NCBI RefSeq assembly: GCF_019468565.1 | Contig: NZ_CP080521.1 | Location: forward strand, 2,046,001 to 2,110,000 | DNA length: 64,000 nt | Origin: Pseudonocardia sp. DSM 110487 | GTDB taxonomy: Bacteria > Actinomycetota > Actinomycetes > Mycobacteriales > Pseudonocardiaceae | Reading direction: 5' to 3' | Part shown: one piece after another, positions 57,722 through 64,000 of the stretch | How the letters are laid out: each line of letters opens with the position of its first letter | How positions within the stretch are numbered: position 1 is the stretch's first letter | Made by a program: the position numbers and the translations under genes | The notes under the pieces: model-generated | The model's input: the letters and a program-made list of their open reading frames with translations, nothing else | Databases searched by the model: none | What the model was told of the DNA's origin: nothing

Positions 57722-59215
57722 TCAGGCGCCGGGGGTGCGTGCCACTTCGGCGTCGTCCGCCCGCTCCCAGAAGGCTGCACCCTTGATATTCAGGGCGACC
57801 GGGTCGAAGGTCGGATCGACACCGGCCTTGGTCTGACGCTCGTAGTCGCGAAGCGCAACGAGGGCAGGCCGCTGGATGATCAGGATCGCGATGATGTTCA
57901 GCCAGGCCATCAGTCCGACACCGATGTCGCCGAGCGTCCACGCCTCCGTTGCCGTGATGACGGCGCCGGTGGCCGCCGCGACCAGGAAGAACGCCTGGAG
58001 CAGCCTCCAGCAGATGCGTTCGACGCGCATGCTCGCGACGTTGCGCATGAAGTAGTTCAGGTTGGTCTCGGCCATGTAGTAGTAGGCCACGACGGTGGTG
58101 AAGGCGAAGAACGCGATCGAGACGGCCACGAAGCTGGCGCCTGCGCCGGGCAGGAGGCTGTCGAATCCGGCCTGGGTGAAGGCAGGCCCGACCTCCACGT
58201 CGCTGCGGATTCCGTCGTAGAGCAGCGTGCCGTCGGTGGATCCCCCGTCCCACACTCGGTAGATCCCGGTGGACAGCAGCAGGAACGCCGTGGCACTGCA
58301 CACGAACAGCGTGTCGATGTACACCGAGAACGCCTGCACGAGCCCCTGCTTGGCGGGATGCGAGACCTCCGCAGCCGCGGCGGCGTGGGGACCGGTTCCC
58401 TGGCCTGCCTCGTTGGAGTAGACGCCGCGGCGCACTCCCCATTCCACGGCCATGCCCACGATGGCGCCGAACCCGGCCTCCAGGCCGAACGCACTGGAGA
58501 AGATCAGCCGGAACACCTCGGGGACCTGCGCGGCGTTGGCGAACACGATGACGAGAGCGAGGACGATGTACGCCACGGCCATGAACGGAACCACCACGCT
58601 CGCGAAGGCAGCGATCCGCTTCACCCCGCCGAGGATGATGAACGCCAGCGCGATGACCAGGCCGATCGCGGTGACCCATGGGGGGATTCCCCAGGCGTTC
58701 TCGATCGAGCCGGAGATGCTGTTCGTCTGGATGCCGGGGAGGAGCAACCCCGTGGCGACGACGGTGACGCCGGCGAAGAGCAGGGCGTACCACTTCTGCC
58801 GCATGCACTTCTCGATGTAATACGCCGGTCCGCCCCGGTAGTTCCCGAGGTGGTCGCGTTCCTTGTAGATCTGGCCGAGCACGGATTCGACGAATGCCGT
58901 GGAGGCGCCGAAGAAGGCCACGGTCCACATCCAGAACACAGCGCCGGGCCCGCCGAAGGCGATGGCTGTGGCCACTCCCGCGATGTTTCCGGTCCCGATC
59001 CGGCCGGCCAGCGACATCGCCAACGCCTGGAACGACGAGACCCCGCCCTCGGATTTCTCGCCGGTGAAGGTCAGGCGCACCATGTCCGGGATCCGGCGCA
59101 GCTGAACCAGCCTGGTGCGGATGCTGAAATAGAGACCCGCGCCGAGGCAGAGGTAGATGAGCGGTGGGCTCCACACGATGCTGCTAATGGTGTCGAAAAA
59201 ATCTGCCACGTCCAT
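57722..59215 (-). CDS. Sodium:alanine symporter family protein (AgcS)
   Basis: A 497-residue membrane protein with about eleven helices. It shows the AgcS signatures: FQALAMSLAGRIGTGNIAGVA near residues 63-83, FGGPGAVFWMWTVAFFGAST near 87-106, YRGGPAYYI and SNEAGQGTGPHAAAAA near 265-280. It takes up a small neutral amino acid such as alanine or glycine with sodium. It lies downstream of the branched-chain dehydrogenase operon but 107 bases and an inverted repeat separate them, so it probably has its own promoter. Confidence 0.92.
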   Translation of the reverse strand: MDVADFFDTISSIVWSPPLIYLCLGAGLYFSIRTRLVQLRRIPDMVRLTFTGEKSEGGVSSFQALAMSLAGRIGTGNIAGVATAIAFGGPGAVFWMWTVAFFGASTAFVESVLGQIYKERDHLGNYRGGPAYYIEKCMRQKWYALLFAGVTVVATGLLLPGIQTNSISGSIENAWGIPPWVTAIGLVIALAFIILGGVKRIAAFASVVVPFMAVAYIVLALVIVFANAAQVPEVFRLIFSSAFGLEAGFGAIVGMAVEWGVRRGVYSNEAGQGTGPHAAAAAEVSHPAKQGLVQAFSVYIDTLFVCSATAFLLLSTGIYRVWDGGSTDGTLLYDGIRSDVEVGPAFTQAGFDSLLPGAGASFVAVSIAFFAFTTVVAYYYMAETNLNYFMRNVASMRVERICWRLLQAFFLVAAATGAVITATEAWTLGDIGVGLMAWLNIIAILIIQRPALVALRDYERQTKAGVDPTFDPVALNIKGAAFWERADDAEVARTPGA

Positions 59216-59259
59216 ACCCTTCGTAAGGCTGGCGGGAGGATAGCGAGCGCCGAGCTACC

Positions 59260-59293
59260 CGAACACGAAGGGGTGATGTCGATGTCGTGTTCG
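59260..59293. promoter_or_regulatory. Nine-base inverted repeat between bkd and agcS genes
   Basis: CGAACACGA (59260-59268) and TCGTGTTCG (59285-59293) are exact reverse complements separated by 16 bases. The element lies 30 bases after the E2 stop and 45 bases before the AgcS start, so it could terminate the dehydrogenase operon or regulate the symporter. Confidence 0.5.
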
Positions 59294-59322
59294 AAACACA
59301 GATTTAACTGCGATGTGGCGGG

Positions 59323-60567
59323 TCAGAGGTCGGCGACGGCGCGCAGCGGAGTCTCCACGGCGTCGGCGACGAACCTCAGGAAGCCGCCGGCCGTGCCGCC
59401 GTCGCACACCCGGTGGTCGAACACCAGCGACAGCTGCGCGATCTGCCGCGGCACGACCTCGCCGTCGACGACCCACGGCCGCGGGATGATCCGCCCGATG
59501 CCGAGAATCGCGGCCTCCGGATGGTTGATGATCGCCGCGCTCCCGTCCACGCCGAACACGCCGTAGTTGTTCAGCGTGAACGAGCCGGAGGAGAGCTCGG
59601 CCGCGGTGGCCGTGCCCTCGCGGGCGGCGGCCGTGAGCCGGCGGATCTCGGTGTCCAGCCCGCGGATGCTCATGCGGTCGGCGCCGCGGACGGCCGGCAC
59701 GACGAGCCCGCGCTCGGTCTGAGCCGCCACCCCGAGGTTGACCCCGTCGAGGTGGACCACCTCCTCCCGCTCGACGTCCACCCGGGAGTTCAGCGCGGGG
59801 AACTCGCGCAGCCCGGCCACGACGAACCGGGCCAGCAGGGCGACGAGGCCGGGCTTCCAGTCGCCGCGCCGCATGTCCTCCCGCAGCGCGAGCAGGGCCG
59901 TCGCGTCGACGTCGACCCAGGTGGTGGCCTCGGGGATCTCGGCGCGGCTGCGGGTGAGGGTCCGGGCGATGTGGCCGCGCACCCCGGTGAGCGGCACGCG
60001 GGTGAGCACCGGGAGCCCGGTCCGGCGGTCGACGCCCCCGGCCTCGACCTCCCCTGCCTCGACGTCCCGGGCGTCGGGTGTCCTTCCGGCCTCGATCGCC
60101 CGCTCGACATCCGCTCGGGTGATCAGTCCATCGCGCCCGGTGCCGACGAGCGTCGCCGGGTCGAGGCCGGCCCGGCGCGCCAGCTGTCGCACCACCGGCG
60201 AGACGATCTTCGGGCGCTCTGGAGATGCCGGTGTCACCGCCGTTGCCTGCCGGTGTCGGCGGCGAGCTGGCGCATCGGTGGTGCCGTAGCCGACGAGCAC
60301 GTTGCCCGATCCGGCCTGCTTCTCCTCGACCGGGCGGACGGTGATCAGCGGCGCTCCCACCGCTATCGTCGAGCCCTCCGTCCCGTGCAGTTCGGCGATG
60401 ATCCCGGCGAACGGCGAGGGCACCTCGACCGTCGCCTTGGCGGTCTCGACCTCGGCCACCGGTGCGTCGACGGAGATGGTGTCGCCGGGATGCACCAGCC
60501 ATTTGACGAGCTCGGCCTCGGTGAGGCCCTCGCCGAGGTCGGGCAGCGTGAACACGGTCTCGCTCAT
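59323..60567 (-). CDS. bkdC: 2-oxoacid dehydrogenase E2, lipoyl acyltransferase (branched-chain type)
   Basis: A 414-residue E2 with one lipoyl domain (lipoylated Lys44 in VETAKATVEV), one peripheral-subunit-binding domain at about residues 120-155 (SPVVRQLARRAGLDPATLVGTG) and the catalytic domain ending with SLVFDHRVCDGG, which holds the active-site His and Asp. It transfers the acyl group from lipoamide to CoA in the core of the complex. The linker at 160-185 is short and acidic. ATG 60567 overlaps the E1-beta stop. No E3 gene is in the window. Confidence 0.92.
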   Translation of the reverse strand: MSETVFTLPDLGEGLTEAELVKWLVHPGDTISVDAPVAEVETAKATVEVPSPFAGIIAELHGTEGSTIAVGAPLITVRPVEEKQAGSGNVLVGYGTTDAPARRRHRQATAVTPASPERPKIVSPVVRQLARRAGLDPATLVGTGRDGLITRADVERAIEAGRTPDARDVEAGEVEAGGVDRRTGLPVLTRVPLTGVRGHIARTLTRSRAEIPEATTWVDVDATALLALREDMRRGDWKPGLVALLARFVVAGLREFPALNSRVDVEREEVVHLDGVNLGVAAQTERGLVVPAVRGADRMSIRGLDTEIRRLTAAAREGTATAAELSSGSFTLNNYGVFGVDGSAAIINHPEAAILGIGRIIPRPWVVDGEVVPRQIAQLSLVFDHRVCDGGTAGGFLRFVADAVETPLRAVADL

Positions 60568-61544
60568 GTCTCGTCCCACTGCAGGTCGTCGACGGCGTCG
60601 AGGATCCGGTCGACTCCGGGCAGGTGGTGGCGCTCCAGCTTCGGCGGGGGGTAGGGCACGTCGAACCCGGTGACCCGGCGGACCGGAGCTTCCAGGTGGT
60701 GGAAGCAGCGCTCGGACACCCGCGCCGCGATCTCGGAGGCGACGGAGGCGAACCCCGGTGCCTCGGCGACGACGACCGCGCGTCCCGTGCGCCGCACGGC
60801 CGCGGTGACGGTCTCGTCGTCGAAGGGGACGATCGAGCGGATGTCGACGACACCCAGGTCGCGCCCCTCTGCCGCGGCCTGCTCGGCGGCTGCGAGCGCG
60901 ACCGGGACCGTCGGGCCGTAGGCGATCAGCGTGGCGTCGCCGCCCTCCCGGCGGACCACCGCGCGCCCGATCGGCGGCACCGGATCCTGGTCGAGCTCCT
61001 CGCGCGTGAAGTACTGGCGCTTCGGCTCCAGGAACACCACCGGGTCGGGGTGCTCGATCGCGGCCCGCAGCAGCCCGTACGCGTCGGTGTTCGTTGCCGG
61101 GGTGACCACGAGCAGACCGGGCGTGTGCGCGTAGTACGCCTCGGAGCTGTCGCAGTGGTGCTCGACCCCGCCGATCCCGCCGCCGTACGGCACACGGATG
61201 ACCATCGGCAGCCGCACGCGCCCGCGCGTCCGGTTCCCGATCTTGGCGACATGGCTGACGATCTGCTCGAACGCGGGGTAGGCGAAGGCATCGAACTGCA
61301 TCTCGACGACCGGCCGCATCCCGTTCATCGCCATCCCGACGGCCACGCCGACGATGCCCGCCTCCGCGAGCGGGGTGTCGAAGCAGCGGTTCCCGCCGAA
61401 GGTGGCGGTCAGCCCGTCGGTCACCCGGAAGACGCCGCCGAGCGGGCCGACGTCCTCGCCGAACACCACCACCGACTCGTCGGCGGCCATCGCGTCGTGC
61501 AGCGCCCGGTTGAGCGCCTGGATCATCGTCGGCTTCTCGGTCAT
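60564..61544 (-). CDS. bkdB: 2-oxoacid dehydrogenase E1 beta subunit (branched-chain type)
   Basis: A 326-residue protein, normal for the separate E1-beta chain. VVVFGEDVGPLGGVFRVT near residues 25-42, RCFDTPLAEAGIVGVAVGMA near 53-72 and VEMQFDAFAYPAFEQI near 80-95 are diagnostic of branched-chain 2-oxoacid dehydrogenases rather than the fused actinobacterial pyruvate dehydrogenase AceE. It pairs with E1-alpha to bind thiamine diphosphate and decarboxylate the keto acids of Val, Leu and Ile. Coupled by ATGA overlaps on both sides. Confidence 0.92.
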   Translation of the reverse strand: MTEKPTMIQALNRALHDAMAADESVVVFGEDVGPLGGVFRVTDGLTATFGGNRCFDTPLAEAGIVGVAVGMAMNGMRPVVEMQFDAFAYPAFEQIVSHVAKIGNRTRGRVRLPMVIRVPYGGGIGGVEHHCDSSEAYYAHTPGLLVVTPATNTDAYGLLRAAIEHPDPVVFLEPKRQYFTREELDQDPVPPIGRAVVRREGGDATLIAYGPTVPVALAAAEQAAAEGRDLGVVDIRSIVPFDDETVTAAVRRTGRAVVVAEAPGFASVASEIAARVSERCFHHLEAPVRRVTGFDVPYPPPKLERHHLPGVDRILDAVDDLQWDET

Positions 61545-62590
61545 GACCGGACCTCGTTCAGCTCGGCCGCGAGCAGCGCGGCCTGCTCGCGCAACTGCGG
61601 AGTCGGGGTCGAGTACACGTGGGCGAACAGCTCCGCCGGGTCGAGGGCGGTCTCCTCGCCCATCCCCGCGCGGACGTGGGCGGCCATCTCCTCGGCCGCC
61701 GCGGCGAACTCGGCCTCGCGCTCCGGGGTCAGCGCGCCGGTGGAGGTGAGGTGCGCTCTGAGTCGCAGCAGCGGATCGCGCGGGCGCCACTCGTCGACCT
61801 CGTCGTCCGTGCGGTAGCGGCTGGGGTCGTCCGCATTGGTGTGTGCGCGGATCCGGTACGTGTCGGCCTCAACCAGCGTGGGACCGCCGCCCCGGCGGGC
61901 GCGGGCCACGGCCTCGGAGAGCACCACAGTGAGCGCCGCGAGGTCGTTGCCGTCGACCAGGACGGCCGGCATGCCGTAGCCGGCTCCCTTCGCGGCGAGC
62001 GACTCCGCCGCAGACTGCCGCGCGAGCGGCACGGAGATCGCATACTTGTTGTTCTGCACCAGGAAGACCACGGGCGAGGCGAACACCGCGGCGAAGTTGA
62101 GGGCCTCGTGGAAGTCGCCCTCGCTGGTGGCGCCGTCGCCGCAGAGCGCCATGACCACCGTGTCCTCGCCCTTGAGCCGGGCCGCGTGCCCCACGCCGAC
62201 GGCGTGCGGGAGCTGGGTGGCCAGCGGCGTGGCCTGCGGGGCCACTCGGGTGGCGAGCGGGTCGTAGCCGCAGTGCCAGTCGCCGCGCAGCATCATGAGC
62301 ACGTCGAGCGGGTCCACGCCGCGTGCGGCGATCGCGGCGACGTCGCGGTAGGTGGGGAAGAGCCAGTCGGTGTCCGCCAGCACGGCGGCCGCGGCCACCT
62401 GGCAGGCCTCCTGCCCGTGCGAGGACGGGTACACGGCGAGCCTGCCCTGCCGCACGAGCGCCTCCGCCTGCGCATTGAGGCGTCGGGCGAGCACGAGCGC
62501 CCGGTACCCGTCGAGCAGCACCTCCGGCTCCGGCAGCCCGTCCCCGACGACCGCGCCCGTCTCGTTGATCAGCCGCATCGGCTCGCTCAT
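61541..62590 (-). CDS. bkdA: 2-oxoacid dehydrogenase E1 alpha subunit (branched-chain type)
   Basis: A 349-residue protein. The thiamine diphosphate motif reads CGDGATSEGDFHEALNFAAVF...QNN around residues 150-180. YPSSHGQEACQVAA and FPTYRDVAA are typical E1-alpha segments, and YRIRAHTNADDPSRYR is the phosphorylation-loop region in mitochondrial homologues. ATG 62590 is chosen because GGAGG lies eight bases upstream; the ORF is open to 62623. First gene of the bkd operon, divergent from the Lrp regulator, so amino-acid-responsive control is likely. Products feed branched fatty acid synthesis and CoA thioester pools. Confidence 0.92.
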   Translation of the reverse strand: MSEPMRLINETGAVVGDGLPEPEVLLDGYRALVLARRLNAQAEALVRQGRLAVYPSSHGQEACQVAAAAVLADTDWLFPTYRDVAAIAARGVDPLDVLMMLRGDWHCGYDPLATRVAPQATPLATQLPHAVGVGHAARLKGEDTVVMALCGDGATSEGDFHEALNFAAVFASPVVFLVQNNKYAISVPLARQSAAESLAAKGAGYGMPAVLVDGNDLAALTVVLSEAVARARRGGGPTLVEADTYRIRAHTNADDPSRYRTDDEVDEWRPRDPLLRLRAHLTSTGALTPEREAEFAAAAEEMAAHVRAGMGEETALDPAELFAHVYSTPTPQLREQAALLAAELNEVRS

Positions 62591-62750
62591 CTTGGCCACC
62601 TCCGGGGAAGACATTCGGATCAAAGTGTCCGATTCATCGGCTACAGATCACCAGTTGAGAGCTGAAGATCGAGACGAACTGCCGATACTCTCGGCCATCA
62701 TGAGCCGATCGACCGGGATCGGCCCTTTCCCGTGGGGAGTGGCGAGACAG

Positions 62751-63200
62751 GTGGCCGTGCAGCTCGACGACATCGACCGCCGCATCATCGACGCGCTCCG
62801 CCGCGACGGCAGGCTTTCGGTGCGCGCGCTCGCGGAAGAGGTCCGCGTCTCCCGGGCCAACGCCTACACGCGACTCGAGAGGCTGACCTCCTCCGGTGCG
62901 ATCACCGGCTTCACCGCCACGGTCGACCCGGCCGCGATCGGCCTCGGGACCTCCGCCTACGTCACGCTCACCGTGCGGCAGAACTCGTGGCGCGAGCTCA
63001 AGGCGCGCCTGCAGGCCATCCCCGAGGTGCACCACATGGCCCTCGTCGGCGGCGAGTTCGACGTGATCCTGCTCGTGCGGGCCGCCGACAACGCCGCCCT
63101 GCGCGAGGTCGTGCTGAACCAGCTGCAGGCCATCCCCGAGGTGATCGCCACCCGCACGTCGCTCGTGTTCGAGGACGTGGAGAACGTCACCGCTCGTTGA
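62751..63200 (+). CDS. Lrp/AsnC family regulator (BkdR-like)
   Basis: A 149-residue regulator: an N-terminal helix-turn-helix (LDDIDRRIIDALRRDGRLSV then RVSRANAYTRLERL) and a C-terminal RAM effector domain with VGGEFDVILLVRA. The GTG at 62751 gives the usual family length; an in-frame ATG at 62700 would add 17 residues rich in Gly and Pro and has no ribosome site. It diverges from the E1-alpha gene as BkdR-type regulators do, so it probably senses branched-chain amino acids and controls the operon. Confidence 0.87.
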   Translation: MAVQLDDIDRRIIDALRRDGRLSVRALAEEVRVSRANAYTRLERLTSSGAITGFTATVDPAAIGLGTSAYVTLTVRQNSWRELKARLQAIPEVHHMALVGGEFDVILLVRAADNAALREVVLNQLQAIPEVIATRTSLVFEDVENVTAR

Positions 63201-63226
63201 ATCACCACCCGCGAATCACCACCTGC
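63199..63226. repeat. Tandem 14-bp repeat at the Lrp gene end
   Basis: GAATCACCACCCGC (63199-63212) is followed immediately by GAATCACCACCTGC (63213-63226), two copies with one difference. The first overlaps the last two bases of the Lrp stop codon. The unit leads into the terminator hairpin and may have arisen by replication slippage. Confidence 0.6.
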
Positions 63227-63236
63227 GTGATCGCCG

Positions 63237-63282
63237 AATCGGTGCGAAAGCCGACGCCAGGTGTCGCCTTTCGCACCCGATT
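63237..63282 (+). terminator. Long hairpin terminator after the Lrp gene
   Basis: AATCGGTGCGAAAG (63237-63250) pairs with CTTTCGCACCCGATT (63268-63282) with one bulged G; inside, CGAC (63252-63255) pairs with GTCG (63263-63266). The flanks (TGATC before and GATCA after) extend the symmetry further. It should stop transcripts from both sides. Confidence 0.75.
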
Positions 63283-63307
63283 GGTGATCAAGGATCAGCC
63301 CTGGGCC

Positions 63308-63457
63308 GGGACCGGTCTCGTGGGCGCGCCGTCCACGGGGATGGAACACGTCGAGCGACGGGTCCTCGCTGAACTGCCACAGCGCGAACGGGCCCTCGCC
63401 GTCGAATGGAGGTGCTGCTTCCCGAGCCAGCAGCTCGGTCGGGTAGTCCCCTTCCAT
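63308..63457 (-). pseudogene. Fragment resembling the start of a DUF6886-type protein
   Basis: An ATG at 63457 overlaps the stop of the ABC permease (TGATG). The frame reads MEGDYPTELLAREAAPPF, then ALWQFSEDPSLDVFHPRG around residues 25-42; the FSEDPS segment resembles the N-terminus of the small DUF6886 family, from memory. After about 50 codons the frame loses sense and runs through the terminator and antisense to the Lrp gene. It looks like a truncated gene whose 3' part was lost, or a short peptide gene. Confidence 0.4.
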
Positions 63458-64000
63458 CAGCGCTCGCTCACGTCCCGCCGCGACAGACCGGCGAATCCCG
63501 CCACCGTGAGACCACCCGCCACCAGCGCCAGCACGAGCAACGCCCCGGCGAGACCTTCACCCACCGCGAGCGGGCCGAGCGTCCGCACGAAGGGGGAGAG
63601 CCCCATGACGGTCTCGTCGACGAGGCGGAACTCGCCGAGCAGGTCGATCAGCACGGTGAGTCCGAGCAGTGTCCACGTCACCGGTACCGCCACCCGTGGC
63701 GCCCATCCGAACAGGGCGACCGCCAGGCCGGCGAACACGAGGCAGGCCGGCGCGTAGGCCAGGGTCGTACCGACGAGGCCGAGCGAGGTGCCGTAGCCGA
63801 TGCCGGCGGCGAGCCCGAGCACGGCGAGGCCGGCGACGACGCTCGTGGCGGCGATCAACGTGTGCCCTGCGGCCCACCGCGCGCGGGTCACCGGGGCCGC
63901 GAGCAGCGCGTCCGCCAGGCCGCCGGTCTCCTGCTGGCGCATCTGCAGCGCCGTCACGAGCCCGGCTGCCGTGACCACCTGCGCGAGCACGTAGAGGACG
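63457..64000 (-). CDS. ABC-2 type exporter permease (5' end missing)
   Basis: The last 180 codons of a minus-strand membrane protein; the start lies beyond the right edge. Five or six helices are visible. QMRQQETGGLADALLAAPVTRARWAAGH is the cytoplasmic amphipathic stretch typical of actinobacterial ABC-2 exporters of about 530 residues, and GFAGLSRRDVSER is a usual C-terminus. It probably works with an ATPase encoded upstream, outside the window, to export a drug or lipid-like compound. Coupled to the fragment downstream by a TGATG overlap. Confidence 0.75.
   Translation of the reverse strand, partial: VLYVLAQVVTAAGLVTALQMRQQETGGLADALLAAPVTRARWAAGHTLIAATSVVAGLAVLGLAAGIGYGTSLGLVGTTLAYAPACLVFAGLAVALFGWAPRVAVPVTWTLLGLTVLIDLLGEFRLVDETVMGLSPFVRTLGPLAVGEGLAGALLVLALVAGGLTVAGFAGLSRRDVSER

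Noticed and set aside
59323..62590. Pyruvate dehydrogenase operon
   Set aside because: Actinobacteria normally use a single-chain AceE E1. Separate E1-alpha and E1-beta genes with a divergent Lrp regulator fit the branched-chain dehydrogenase better, though substrate was not proven.
1..64000. tRNA, rRNA, CRISPR arrays, insertion sequences or prophage genes
   Set aside because: I looked for tRNA-like cloverleaf ends, regularly spaced repeats, transposase or integrase motifs and phage structural proteins and saw none.

Overview
The window is about 70% GC with strong G/C at third codon positions, GTG starts, four-base ATGA/GTGA overlaps and little non-coding DNA. Four cytochromes P450, a FolP2-type protein, an SCO5389-like protein and an XRE regulator followed by a small Cys-rich protein point to a filamentous actinomycete, most likely Pseudonocardiaceae. 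That assignment is inference. No rRNA, tRNA, insertion sequence or CRISPR was seen. The window looks like chromosome rich in catabolic and redox genes and transcription factors, with one small accessory patch at 48.8-51.0 kb.

0-5.3 kb: an AhpD-like fragment, then a minus-strand GntR, tripartite tricarboxylate transporter (tctC-tctB-tctA) and pdxA-like operon with a shared ATAGGATC-N3-GATC operator. 5.3-12.7 kb: a BlaI repressor and M56 protease diverging over twin operators from a P450-dedA pair, then a self-sufficient CYP102 (P450-reductase fusion) diverging from an AraC regulator. 12.7-21 kb: SCO5389-like protein, FolP2-like and RibD-C reductases, TetR, a glycosyltransferase, a maleate isomerase-like protein, an NmrA-type reductase behind a 28-bp palindrome, YggT, and an SRPBCC/MFS pair. 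21-30 kb: TetR behind a duplicated upstream region, a His-rich cation efflux protein, a P450/TetR pair, a membrane protein, a LuxR regulator diverging from cupin/SnoaL genes, and an ArsR regulator diverging over a perfect inverted repeat from a frameshifted MFS gene.

30-36.2 kb: a minus-strand aromatic-acid cluster (flavin hydroxylase, gentisate dioxygenase, FAH hydrolase), then ferredoxin, ferredoxin reductase and P450, a complete three-component P450 system. 36.2-44.2 kb: a complete high-affinity potassium system kdpFABC-kdpDE behind a structured leader and a 27-residue microprotein. 44-48.6 kb: an EEP-family enzyme, an MFS exporter coupled to a GMC oxidoreductase, and a divergent LysR regulator. 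48.8-51 kb: XRE regulator, small Cys protein and two doubtful microproteins. 51-55.8 kb: a five-gene operon (type III CoA transferase, HMG-CoA-lyase-like enzyme, 2-hydroxycarboxylate transporter, gamma-carbonic anhydrase-like protein, IclR) that looks like a route for uptake, CoA activation and cleavage of a branched hydroxy acid. 55.8-64 kb: TetR-GNAT, a membrane protein, an AgcS amino-acid symporter, a branched-chain 2-oxoacid dehydrogenase operon (E1a, E1b, E2) with a divergent Lrp regulator, a small gene remnant and an ABC-2 permease cut by the right edge.

Two patterns recur. Operon genes are joined by four-base stop/start overlaps, and convergent neighbours overlap at their 3' ends by 15-38 bases at seven places.
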